From Candidatus Bathyarchaeota archaeon (GTDB taxonomy: Archaea; Thermoproteota; Bathyarchaeia; Bathyarchaeales; Bathycorpusculaceae): a stretch of DNA of 64,000 nt. Positions within the stretch are counted from its first letter, which is position 1, and each line of letters begins with the position of its first letter. The stretch is taken from NCBI GenBank assembly GCA_003151735.1, contig PLYI01000089.1, positions 20,024 to 84,023 on the forward strand, written 5' to 3'. Position numbers and translations under genes: made by a program. Under the pieces are notes generated by a model. It worked only from the letters and a program-made list of their open reading frames with translations, searched no databases and had not been told where the DNA came from. Shown here piece by piece: positions 17,335-24,806 of the stretch.

Positions 17335-18372
17335 TCAACCAGTTTTCGCCGTTAAAGCGGCAGCAATGGCTTCAGCCATTCCGACGGTTGTGGCGGTGCC
17401 GCCGCAGTCTGGAACAGATTGACGATTACGCAACGCGTACACTACTCCGTTCTCTATGCCTGCGCCTGCTTGTAAGCATTTCTTGTCGCCGTATTTTTCG
17501 CCCAGCCACTCCAACATCATTTTTGCGGAGAGTATCATGGAGATTGGGTTGGCGGTGTGTTTTCCTGCTCTGTTTGGTGCTGAGCCGTGGATGGGTTCGA
17601 ATAATCCGAAGTTGTCTCCTACGTTTGCGCCTGGTGCCATGCCTAACCCGCCAATTTGCTGGGCTGCTTCATCGGATAGGATGTCGCCGAACATGTTGCA
17701 GGTGCAGAACACATCAAATGCTTGTGGTTCTTTGATTAGGCGCATGGAGGCTGCGTCAACGTAGAGTTCGTTAAATGCGATGTCTGGGTATTGTTTTGCT
17801 GTTTCGCGGCATATGCTGGCGAATAAGCCGTCGGTGATCCGCATGACGTTAGCTTTGTGGATGGCTGTGACTTTCTTTTTGCCGTTGCGTAGGCGTGCGA
17901 TTTCGAAGGCTTTTTTGGCGATACGCTCGCAGTTTTTGCGTGTAATAATTCTCATACAAACGGTTGTGTCTTCGCCAATTTTGAATTCTATTCCTTTGTA
18001 AACGTCTTCGGTGTTCTCGCGGACAAAAAACATGTCGATGTCTGGGTGGGCAACGGGGACGTTCGGGTAAGCTTTCAATGGACGCAGATTAGCGTATAGG
18101 TCAAACATGATTCTGAGTTTCACTATGACGTCGGCTGCAGATTCGCCTACTGGTCCTTTTAGGCAGGCGTGGGAATCCTTGATTATCTGCACCGTGCTTT
18201 CAGGTAATGCGGCGCCTGTTTTAGCTAAAGTTCCGTCGCCTGCTTCTGCCTCGATGATTTGCAGTTTTATTCCGAATTTTTTCTGTGCTGAGTCCAGGAC
18301 TTTTAGGGTGGCTTCGGTTAATTCTGGTCCGATGCCGTCGCCTGGAATTAGGGATATTTTGTATTCTGTCAT
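17335..18372 (-). CDS. leuB: 3-isopropylmalate dehydrogenase (isocitrate/isopropylmalate family)
   Basis: A 345-residue NAD-dependent beta-decarboxylating dehydrogenase. It has GDGIGPELTEATL at the N-terminus, RENTEDVYKG, the DAASMRLI segment, GDILSDEAAQ with the metal-binding Asp residues, and HGSAPNRAGK for cofactor binding. Within leuCDBA it should oxidise 3-isopropylmalate, and in archaea also the methylmalate analogue in isoleucine synthesis. It starts inside leuD by 4 bp. Confidence 0.93.
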   Translation of the reverse strand: MTEYKISLIPGDGIGPELTEATLKVLDSAQKKFGIKLQIIEAEAGDGTLAKTGAALPESTVQIIKDSHACLKGPVGESAADVIVKLRIMFDLYANLRPLKAYPNVPVAHPDIDMFFVRENTEDVYKGIEFKIGEDTTVCMRIITRKNCERIAKKAFEIARLRNGKKKVTAIHKANVMRITDGLFASICRETAKQYPDIAFNELYVDAASMRLIKEPQAFDVFCTCNMFGDILSDEAAQQIGGLGMAPGANVGDNFGLFEPIHGSAPNRAGKHTANPISMILSAKMMLEWLGEKYGDKKCLQAGAGIENGVVYALRNRQSVPDCGGTATTVGMAEAIAAALTAKTG

Positions 18373-18869
18373 TTTTTCATTTTCCTTCGTAGGTTTTCGA
18401 TTAATCCGCCATCTGCTAATATTTCTAAGATGAATGATGGAAGCTTTTCTACTTGAAACTTCTTGCCGTTTGAAACGTTTTCGATTTTGCCAGCTTCAAA
18501 ATCCACGGCTAACTCGTCACCTGTTTCAACTGCGCTGGATATGCCTTTGCATTCGATTACTGGTAGGCCGATGTTAATTGTGTTTCGGAAGAAAATGCGA
18601 GCGAAAGATTCTGCGATGACGCATTTCACGCCTGAGTACTTTAAGGCTAATGGCGCCTGCTCGCGGCTTGAGCCGCAGCCGAAGTTTTTGCCTCCGACTA
18701 AGATGACACCGCCTTTGGCTTTTTGCACGAACTCTGTATCTAAGCTTTCCAGTGCATGTTTGGCCAATTCACATGGGTCAACTAATATCAGGTATTTGCC
18801 CGGCAGGATAACGTCTGTGTCGATATTGTTGCCGAACACTATTGCTGGCGCTTTAATTTTGCTGTTCAT
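18369..18869 (-). CDS. leuD: 3-isopropylmalate dehydratase small subunit
   Basis: A 166-residue aconitase-like swivel domain. NNIDTDVILPGKYL near the N-terminus and NFGCGSSREQAP are the family signatures. It pairs with the LeuC large subunit to isomerise 2- to 3-isopropylmalate, and probably also citramalate to methylmalate. It overlaps both neighbours by 4 bp. Confidence 0.94.
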   Translation of the reverse strand: MNSKIKAPAIVFGNNIDTDVILPGKYLILVDPCELAKHALESLDTEFVQKAKGGVILVGGKNFGCGSSREQAPLALKYSGVKCVIAESFARIFFRNTINIGLPVIECKGISSAVETGDELAVDFEAGKIENVSNGKKFQVEKLPSFILEILADGGLIENLRRKMKK

Positions 18870-20134
18870 GCTTTTGTCTCCAGTGTTGCTGGGTTGGTTA
18901 ATTTGCCTGTGACAGCTGAAGCCGCCACCGTTGCAGGTGAGGCTAAGTAGACGCTGGCTTGTGTGCTGCCCATTCGTCCGATGAAGTTACGGTTTGAGGT
19001 GCTGATGCATGATTCGCCTGCTGCCAGTAAGCCGATATGGCCGCCTAAGCATGGTCCACACGCGGAACCGCAGACGATTGCGCCTGCGTCAGTGAAGATT
19101 TCCATTAAGCCCTCGTTTAAGGCTTGGCGGTAGACTTCTTGGGAAGCAGGAATCACTAGTGCCCTTACGCCTTCTTTGACCCGTTTACCTTTCAGGACTT
19201 CGGCTGCCAAACGTAAATCTTCAATCCTTCCGTTTGTACATGACCCAATGAATGCTTGCTCGATTGGGACGTTGCCTACTTCTGATACAGGCTTCACATT
19301 GTCGACTGATGATGGGCAAGCTACTTGCGGCTCCATTTTTGATACATCAAACTCGACGGTGCGCTCGTAAACTGCGTCTTTGTCGCTCTTCAACGCTTCA
19401 AAATCGGGCATGGATTTGACCCTGCCCTCTAAGAACTTGCGTGTTGTTTCGTCTGGTTCGATTATGCCATTTTTGGCACCCATCTCCACCGCCATGTTGC
19501 ACAACGTCATTCGGCCAGCTATGCTCATTTTTTTAATTGTTGGACCAGTGAATTCTGTGCTTTTGTATATGGCGCCGTCTACTCCCATTTTGCCGATTAT
19601 AGCCAGAATCAGGTCTTTTGGTGTAACGTACTTTTGGAAGTTGCCTTTGATGTTCATTTTGATTGTAGGCGGCACTTTAAACCAGATTTTGCCTGTTGCA
19701 AAAACTGCGGCTGCCTCAGTTGAGCCGATTCCTGTAGCAAACGATCCGAACGCTCCGTAAGTGCAGGTGTGTGAATCTGCACCGACGATTACTGAGCCAG
19801 GGACCACGTGTCCTTTTTCTGGCATAACCTGGTGGCATATACCTCCTCTTCCCACATCGTAGAAAGTTAGGTTTTGGTCTTTGGCGAATTGCCGCATGGT
19901 CTTGTGCAGTTCCGCTGCCTTAACCGATTCAGCTGGAACCTGATGATCCAGTATCACGACTACTTTTTTGTTATTCCAAATTTTTGGCACGCCTATTTTT
20001 TTGAAGGCTTCAACAGCTAAAGGTCCAGTTAAATCGTGCACCATGATCATGTCAACGTTTGCGTCGATGATTTCTCCAGGGTGTACATCTTTTTTTCGCG
20101 AAGCTTTAGCTAAGATTTTTTCTGTAATGTTCAT
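18866..20134 (-). CDS. leuC: 3-isopropylmalate dehydratase large subunit
   Basis: A 422-residue aconitase-family large subunit with the three cluster Cys in GSCTNGR and CGPCLGGH, plus GADSHTCTYGAFG. The [4Fe-4S] cluster binds substrate. A 95-bp gap separates it from ilvH; this gap holds AAAGAACAG (20189-20197), the half-site of the palindrome in front of ilvB, and may carry an internal promoter. Confidence 0.95.
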   Translation of the reverse strand: MNITEKILAKASRKKDVHPGEIIDANVDMIMVHDLTGPLAVEAFKKIGVPKIWNNKKVVVILDHQVPAESVKAAELHKTMRQFAKDQNLTFYDVGRGGICHQVMPEKGHVVPGSVIVGADSHTCTYGAFGSFATGIGSTEAAAVFATGKIWFKVPPTIKMNIKGNFQKYVTPKDLILAIIGKMGVDGAIYKSTEFTGPTIKKMSIAGRMTLCNMAVEMGAKNGIIEPDETTRKFLEGRVKSMPDFEALKSDKDAVYERTVEFDVSKMEPQVACPSSVDNVKPVSEVGNVPIEQAFIGSCTNGRIEDLRLAAEVLKGKRVKEGVRALVIPASQEVYRQALNEGLMEIFTDAGAIVCGSACGPCLGGHIGLLAAGESCISTSNRNFIGRMGSTQASVYLASPATVAASAVTGKLTNPATLETKA

Positions 20135-20188
20135 TTTTCTTCTTATCCTTAGATTAACTAAATACAGCTAAAGATAATTGGGAATTTT

Positions 20189-20197
20189 AAAGAACAG
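20189..20197. promoter_or_regulatory. Half-site shared with the ilvB palindrome
   Basis: The 13-mer TTTTAAAGAACAG (20185-20197) in the ilvH-leuC gap also occurs within the palindrome at 22618-22641 before ilvB, in the opposite orientation. It may be a binding site for a shared regulator. Only one half-site is present, and the AT-rich part could be chance. Confidence 0.3.
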
Positions 20198-20229
20198 ACA
20201 ATTAAGGGTTTCCGCTTAGGCTATGCTGT

Positions 20230-20742
20230 TTACTCGTCTATTCTTATCGATTTTGCGCCTCGGGCTAATGCTGTTATGCCTGTTCGTGCGAGCTCTATGA
20301 CTCCGTATGTTTTCATAAGGTTTAGGAACGCGTCGATTTTGTCGGGGGTTCCGGTGATTTCAACAGTTAAGCTGTCGTTTGAAACATCTATGATTCTGCC
20401 TCGGAAGACTTCTACGCAGTTGATGATGTCGGAGCGTTCTTTGGTGGTTGGCACATTGACTTTTATCAAAGCGAGTTCTCGCATGACAAAATTACCCTGA
20501 GATAGTTCATCGACTTTGAGGACGTCGATTAATTTTGCGACTTGCTTGATGACTTGGTCGATTGTTTTTTCGTCTCCGTTGATTGTTATGGTCATGCGGG
20601 AGACGGCCTTTTGTTCAGTGGGGCCTACGGTTATGCTTTCGATGTTAAAGTTTCTGCGTCTAAACAGGTTGGCTATACTGTGTAATACACCGGGTTTGTT
20701 CTCGACTAGGACACTGATTACTTTGGTTTTTCCAGTTTCCAT
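20230..20742 (-). CDS. ilvH: Acetolactate synthase small (regulatory) subunit
   Basis: A 170-residue regulatory subunit with an N-terminal ACT domain (VLVENKPGVLHSIANLF, then RRRNFNIESITVGPTE) and the C-terminal ALS_ss_C domain. It confers valine feedback sensitivity on, and activates, the IlvB catalytic subunit. It begins at the last base of ilvB. Confidence 0.94.
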   Translation of the reverse strand: METGKTKVISVLVENKPGVLHSIANLFRRRNFNIESITVGPTEQKAVSRMTITINGDEKTIDQVIKQVAKLIDVLKVDELSQGNFVMRELALIKVNVPTTKERSDIINCVEVFRGRIIDVSNDSLTVEITGTPDKIDAFLNLMKTYGVIELARTGITALARGAKSIRIDE

Positions 20743-22448
20743 TAGTAGTCACCTTTCTGTTGTGGTAAACCGCAGCCTGGAGGCACAAATGGAACCACAT
20801 CGGTCTCTGAGCCAATAGGCACATCGATTACCGTTGTAACCTTGCTAGTTAGTGCTGTATTAACTGCTTTGTGGAACTCCTCGATAGACGTAGCACGCAG
20901 ACCCTGCGCTCCGTACGCTTCTGCCAGCTTAACGAAGTCAGGTGTTTTGCCTAGGTTTACTGCCATGTAGCGCCGTTTGTAGAGCATCCTTTGCCACTGA
21001 GCCACCATGCCAAGCACTGAGTTGTTTAGAACTATGACGGTTACTGGGATGTTCTCGGTTACTGAGCATGCTAGTTCCTGCTCGGTCATTATGAAGCTGC
21101 CGTCGCCTGCTATGTCTACCACTGCTCGGTCTGGGCATGCGACTTTTGCGCCGATGGCTGCTGGGAAACCGAAGCCCATGGTTCCTAAACCGCCTGAACT
21201 GATGAATGTCCGCGGCTTTAACGCTTTGAAATATAGGGCCGACCACATTTGGTTTTGTCCAACTTCGGTGGTGACTATGGCGCTTTCAGGCAACAGTTTC
21301 CTCAGCTCTGTCAATAGTGCTTTAGGAACTAAATCTCTTGGCAAATCTTTCATCAGCGGGCTTAGTTGTTCTTTGGCTTCTTTAACTCGTTTTGTCCAAG
21401 CTTTGCCTTCGCCTTTCTGCAGTTTCTTCGACACAGCGGCATGCAGCAGCTTCAATGAGACTTTGGCGTCGCCGATTATGGGCAAGTCAACTTCGATGTT
21501 TTTGTTGATTTCAGCGTTATCGATGTCTATCTGGATTTTTTTAGCATTTGAAGCGAAAGTATCCAGGTTCGCTGTCGCGCGGTCAGAGAACCTTGTTCCA
21601 ACCGCCAGCAAAACGTCGGCTTCACCCATCAATTTGTTTGCAGCTGGGTTGCCATGCATGCCGATGCTTCCAAGTGATAATGGGTGGCATTCTGGAAATG
21701 CTCCTTTACCCATGAACGTTGTTGCAACTGGCGCCATAAGTAAATCTGACATTTGGGTTAGTTCGTCTGATGCTCCAGCAATTATCACTCCGCCGCCTGC
21801 CAGGATGATTGGTCGCTCCGCTTTTGCAAGCATTGAGGCGGCTTCGCTGATTTTTGCTAAGTCTGGTTCGATGACTGGTTTGTATCCGCCGACGTCAATT
21901 TTATCGGTGAACTCTACTTCAGCGGTTGCTGACTGTATGTTCTTTGGCAAATCAATCAAGACCGGTCCTGGTCTACCTGTGGTTGCTAGGTAAAAGGCGC
22001 TTTTAACGGCAATAGGGATTTCGTTGACTGTTCTTGGTTGATAATTGTATTTGGTGATGGCGGTGGTGATGCCGATGATGTCTGCTTCTTGGAAGGCATC
22101 TCTACCAATCATGTAGCTGGTGTTAACACCAGAAGATGGAACTTGCCCTGTAAGAGCAATTATTGGGGAAGAATCCATGTAGGCGTTGGCTATGCCTGTG
22201 ACTAGGTTAGTGGCTCCTGGACCAGACGTTGCCATGCATACGCCTGCTCTTCCGCTGGCTCGTGCGTAGCCTTCAGCGGCGTGGGCTGCTCCCTGCTCAT
22301 GTCGTGCAAGTATGTGGCGGATTTTCTTGTTACCGCATAACGCATCGTATACCGGCAGGATTGCGCCGCCTAAGATGCCGAATATCACATCGACTTTCTC
22401 TCGTTCAAGGGATTCTAAGAGTGCTTGTGCACCAGACATTTTTGCCAT
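20742..22448 (-). CDS. ilvB: Acetolactate synthase large subunit
   Basis: A 568-residue thiamine-diphosphate enzyme making 2-acetolactate or 2-aceto-2-hydroxybutyrate. RHEQGAAHAAEGYARASG contains the catalytic Glu region, and GDGSFIMTEQELAC with NNSVLGMVAQWQ the ThDP/Mg motif. It is the first structural gene of ilvB-ilvH-leuCDBA-pheA. ATAGGAG about ten bases upstream supports the ATG at 22448. Its 313-bp upstream region contains a promoter, a palindrome, a leader ORF and a hairpin, described separately. Confidence 0.95.
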   Translation of the reverse strand: MAKMSGAQALLESLEREKVDVIFGILGGAILPVYDALCGNKKIRHILARHEQGAAHAAEGYARASGRAGVCMATSGPGATNLVTGIANAYMDSSPIIALTGQVPSSGVNTSYMIGRDAFQEADIIGITTAITKYNYQPRTVNEIPIAVKSAFYLATTGRPGPVLIDLPKNIQSATAEVEFTDKIDVGGYKPVIEPDLAKISEAASMLAKAERPIILAGGGVIIAGASDELTQMSDLLMAPVATTFMGKGAFPECHPLSLGSIGMHGNPAANKLMGEADVLLAVGTRFSDRATANLDTFASNAKKIQIDIDNAEINKNIEVDLPIIGDAKVSLKLLHAAVSKKLQKGEGKAWTKRVKEAKEQLSPLMKDLPRDLVPKALLTELRKLLPESAIVTTEVGQNQMWSALYFKALKPRTFISSGGLGTMGFGFPAAIGAKVACPDRAVVDIAGDGSFIMTEQELACSVTENIPVTVIVLNNSVLGMVAQWQRMLYKRRYMAVNLGKTPDFVKLAEAYGAQGLRATSIEEFHKAVNTALTSKVTTVIDVPIGSETDVVPFVPPGCGLPQQKGDY

Positions 22449-22515
22449 TTTCGGTTCTGTCTCCTATGATTTGAATCAACTATACTCTCGTCTCGAAAAG
22501 TTAAGAATGCATTTC

Positions 22516-22555
22516 TTCTTTGAGTTTCAGAGGATAACCTGGGTGAATCAAAGAA
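22516..22555 (-). promoter_or_regulatory. Leader hairpin of the ilvB operon
   Basis: On the minus strand TTCTTTGA pairs perfectly with TCAAAGAA (8 bp), enclosing a further TTC/GAA and an AGG-TTAT-CCT hairpin. The left arm is made of the last codons of the leader ORF (ATT CTT TGA, Ile-Leu-stop), so a ribosome stopping there would block the fold. It lies about 70 bases before ilvB. Candidate attenuator structure. Confidence 0.45.
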
Positions 22556-22598
22556 TTGGTACCCGACGATCCCAGCTATTGAGGTGACGATCCCTCAT
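22548..22598 (-). CDS. Putative leader peptide of the ilv-leu operon
   Basis: A 16-codon ORF, MRDRHLNSWDRRVPIL, upstream of ilvB. GAGG (22606-22609) lies seven bases before the ATG, a good Shine-Dalgarno. The last four residues, Val-Pro-Ile-Leu, include each branched-chain amino acid, and the final codons overlap the left arm of an 8-bp hairpin. Only 4 of 16 residues are branched-chain, so it is weaker than the aro leader; a role in attenuation is inferred. Confidence 0.45.
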   Translation of the reverse strand: MRDRHLNSWDRRVPIL

Positions 22599-22617
22599 GT
22601 TCTTGCCTCTTGAACCT

Positions 22618-22641
22618 CTGTTCTTTAAAAAGAAAGAACAG
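22618..22641. promoter_or_regulatory. Perfect 9-bp palindrome downstream of the ilvB TATA box
   Basis: CTGTTCTTT-N6-AAAGAACAG. It lies directly downstream (minus strand) of a TATA-like CTTTTTATTT (22645-22654) and covers the expected transcription start, where a bound repressor would block initiation. The minus-strand sequence inside it also resembles a TATA box (CTTTTTAAAG). Probable operator. Confidence 0.5.
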
Positions 22642-22644
22642 TGC

Positions 22645-22654
22645 AAATAAAAAG
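22645..22654 (-). promoter_or_regulatory. TATA-like element of the ilvB operon
   Basis: Minus-strand CTTTTTATTT preceded by GTAAA. The expected start is about 25 bp further, near 22623, leaving a leader of about 175 nt before ilvB. Confidence 0.4.
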
Positions 22655-22714
22655 TTTACGGTCCCGCCCAAATTATTTACTGCCGTTTGCAAATGATTTT
22701 TTCAAATTAGGGAC

Positions 22715-22740
22715 AAAAAAAGGAAGCGAAAGCCGCTTCC
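22715..22740 (-). terminator. Hairpin plus U-tract terminator of the hydrogenase operon
   Basis: On the minus strand GGAAGCG-GCTTT-CGCTTCC is a perfect 7-bp stem with a 5-nt loop, followed directly by TTTTTTT. It begins 21 bases after the stop of the hydrogenase large-subunit gene, exactly where the operon should end. Confidence 0.75.
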
Positions 22741-22761
22741 CAACTCTTCTTCTCTTCTTAA

Positions 22762-24072
22762 CTAAACGAAGTGTACTTGCACTGCATGTGTAGAACATGA
22801 AATGCATGGGTCGTAAGCTCTAACAAGCATCTCAAGGTTTAACTCAATTTCTTTTTCAGTCTTGTCTAGCAGCTTAGGAACAAGTGCCTTCAGGTCCAGC
22901 TCAATGTTGCCGTGGTTTTGATTGGTCGGGATAATGCAGTTCGCTTTTGTGCAGACTCCTTTCGCATTGTATGTGTAGTCGTGAAACAGTATGCCTCTTG
23001 GAACTTCAACTGCCCCAACTCCTCTTCCCGCCTTAACCTGTATGTTAGGCTTGTTGTATTCAGACTGCGATTGCAAACCGGAGGCTTCAAGTTCAGCTAA
23101 CAGTTTGATTGAGTCTTCTACGCTGTGAACCGTTTCAACCAACTGCGCAATGCTATTCATGAATGGATTGTAATTGATTGGTTTTAGACCGAACATTTTT
23201 GCTACATCTTTTGCCATAGGTGAAAGCTTATCGTAGTTTATGTTTAATCTTGCCAAAGCACCGACCATATATGAATCTCGTGCATGTTTTGCCCATTTTG
23301 CGGTAGATTTTGGTGTGATGTATTCGTTTGTGTAAGTTAAGTATTCGTTCACTGGCGCTTTTCCCGTATCGGTGGAACACATTTGTCCGTCATAGAGAGC
23401 ATACTCTTTGTCATCTGTCAAAGCAATGTATTCAGTTTCTCTAGTGAAATCTGGGAGTTTTCCAGCTAAACTCTTAACGAGGTTTGCGACAATTAGAAGG
23501 TCAGGAACTGAGTCTTTTAGCTTCTTCTTGAGGTCTGTCAATTCTTTAATTGACGGAATTTTTGAGAAACCACCAGGTATGAGCCTTTGAGGATGTGTTG
23601 TTCTTCCGCAGATTAGGTTTGACATTTCGTTGGCGGTTCGATGTAGACGTATAACCGTTTTAACTTCATCGGGATTAGAAGATGCAAGAGGGATAACGGA
23701 TCCAACACCTAGTAAATCTGGTAAGACAAGGTATCCAAGATGCAAAACGTGGCTCTGTATATTTTCAGCGTGTATCGCAAGTTTTCTAAGTTTAAGGTCT
23801 TGTTCACTGATAGGTATACCCATGGCTGCCTCGGTAGCTTTTAGTGACGCAAGCGAGTGTCCAATTGAGCAGATACCGCATATTCGCGAAGTTATGTGGT
23901 GAAGTTCACTATACTGTCGACCTACAACCATGGCTTCAAAGAACCTTGGTGCTTCAGGAACATTCCATTCGCACCTCTCTAAAAGTCCTTGTTTTACGTT
24001 CACGTATATGTTGCCGTGTCCTTCAACTCTGGTCACGTGATGGACATCGATATTTACATTTTTGTTGCTCAT
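22762..24072 (-). CDS. hydA: NiFe hydrogenase large (alpha) subunit, group 3b-like
   Basis: A 436-residue catalytic subunit holding the NiFe(CN)2CO centre. The two Cys pairs are in RICGICSIGHS (about residue 62) and DPCISCSTH near the C-terminus. Seven residues follow the final His, a typical tail for removal by the maturation endopeptidase. Cytoplasmic: no signal peptide on the small subunit. With the fused diaphorase gene upstream it fits a bifunctional NAD(P)-linked hydrogenase/sulfhydrogenase. Overlaps the delta gene by 4 bp. Confidence 0.92.
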   Translation of the reverse strand: MSNKNVNIDVHHVTRVEGHGNIYVNVKQGLLERCEWNVPEAPRFFEAMVVGRQYSELHHITSRICGICSIGHSLASLKATEAAMGIPISEQDLKLRKLAIHAENIQSHVLHLGYLVLPDLLGVGSVIPLASSNPDEVKTVIRLHRTANEMSNLICGRTTHPQRLIPGGFSKIPSIKELTDLKKKLKDSVPDLLIVANLVKSLAGKLPDFTRETEYIALTDDKEYALYDGQMCSTDTGKAPVNEYLTYTNEYITPKSTAKWAKHARDSYMVGALARLNINYDKLSPMAKDVAKMFGLKPINYNPFMNSIAQLVETVHSVEDSIKLLAELEASGLQSQSEYNKPNIQVKAGRGVGAVEVPRGILFHDYTYNAKGVCTKANCIIPTNQNHGNIELDLKALVPKLLDKTEKEIELNLEMLVRAYDPCISCSTHAVQVHFV

Positions 24073-24806
24073 CTTTTAGCCTCCTGCCAACCTGAATATA
24101 GTTTAAACTTTCCAATTGCATCGTCAACTGTCAAACCATTTTTGATCAGAATTTCTTTTTGGCTGTTCTCATTTGGATTATCTACCACTCCGCGACATCC
24201 CCAGCATATGGTTCCCTGATTGATACAGGCGCTGTTGCAACCTGCTCTGGTAACTGCTCCGATGCAGAATTGTCCACGTTCAAATGCGCAAATGTTCTCG
24301 TTTTTCTTGCATTCAACGCAAACAGGATAGGTTGGTATGTCGGGTTTTTTTCCAAGCAGAAGTGACTTTACAATTTGGATGAATTCGTCTTTGTCTATTG
24401 GGCATCCGTAGATGTATGCGTCTACTTTTACTACTGCGTCGATGGGTCTAGCTGCGTAGGTATCGAATAGTTTTGCTTGGTCGCCGTAAACTGTTTTCCT
24501 AACTTCGTCCAAGTCTTTGTAGTTCCTGATGCAGTTTATGCCGCCGATTGCTGCGCATGAACCGAGAGCAACAACGATTTTGGCGTTACTTCTGATTTGC
24601 TTTAGCCTTTCTTCGTCTTGAAGTCTAGTGCAGGACCCTTCGATAAATGCGATGTCGTAGTTGTCGCTGTGTTCTTTCATAACTTCTCTAAAACTTACCA
24701 CATCAACTTGGCCGAGCAACGCGAGAATGTCTTCTTCAAGGTTAGCAATTTGTAGCTGGTCTCCTTCACATCCAGCAAAATCAAAAAAAGCAACTTTTGG
24801 TTTCAT
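24069..24806 (-). CDS. hydD: NiFe hydrogenase small (delta) subunit, group 3b-like
   Basis: A 245-residue electron-transfer subunit of the type without a signal peptide. It has the proximal-cluster region with GSCAAIGG and YGCPIDKDEF, and a C-terminal Cys-rich part (CVECKKNENIC, CIGAVTRAGCNSAC, CWGCRG) for two more [4Fe-4S] clusters. The first ligand motif, normally CxxC, reads CEGDQLQ, so Asp replaces the second Cys. It lies between the fused beta-gamma gene and the large subunit, overlapping each. Confidence 0.9.
   Translation of the reverse strand: MKPKVAFFDFAGCEGDQLQIANLEEDILALLGQVDVVSFREVMKEHSDNYDIAFIEGSCTRLQDEERLKQIRSNAKIVVALGSCAAIGGINCIRNYKDLDEVRKTVYGDQAKLFDTYAARPIDAVVKVDAYIYGCPIDKDEFIQIVKSLLLGKKPDIPTYPVCVECKKNENICAFERGQFCIGAVTRAGCNSACINQGTICWGCRGVVDNPNENSQKEILIKNGLTVDDAIGKFKLYSGWQEAKR

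Noticed and set aside
22449..22761. T-box or known riboswitch before ilvB
   Set aside because: No T-box consensus or specifier arrangement is seen, and these are bacterial; a leader ORF with hairpin explains the region better.
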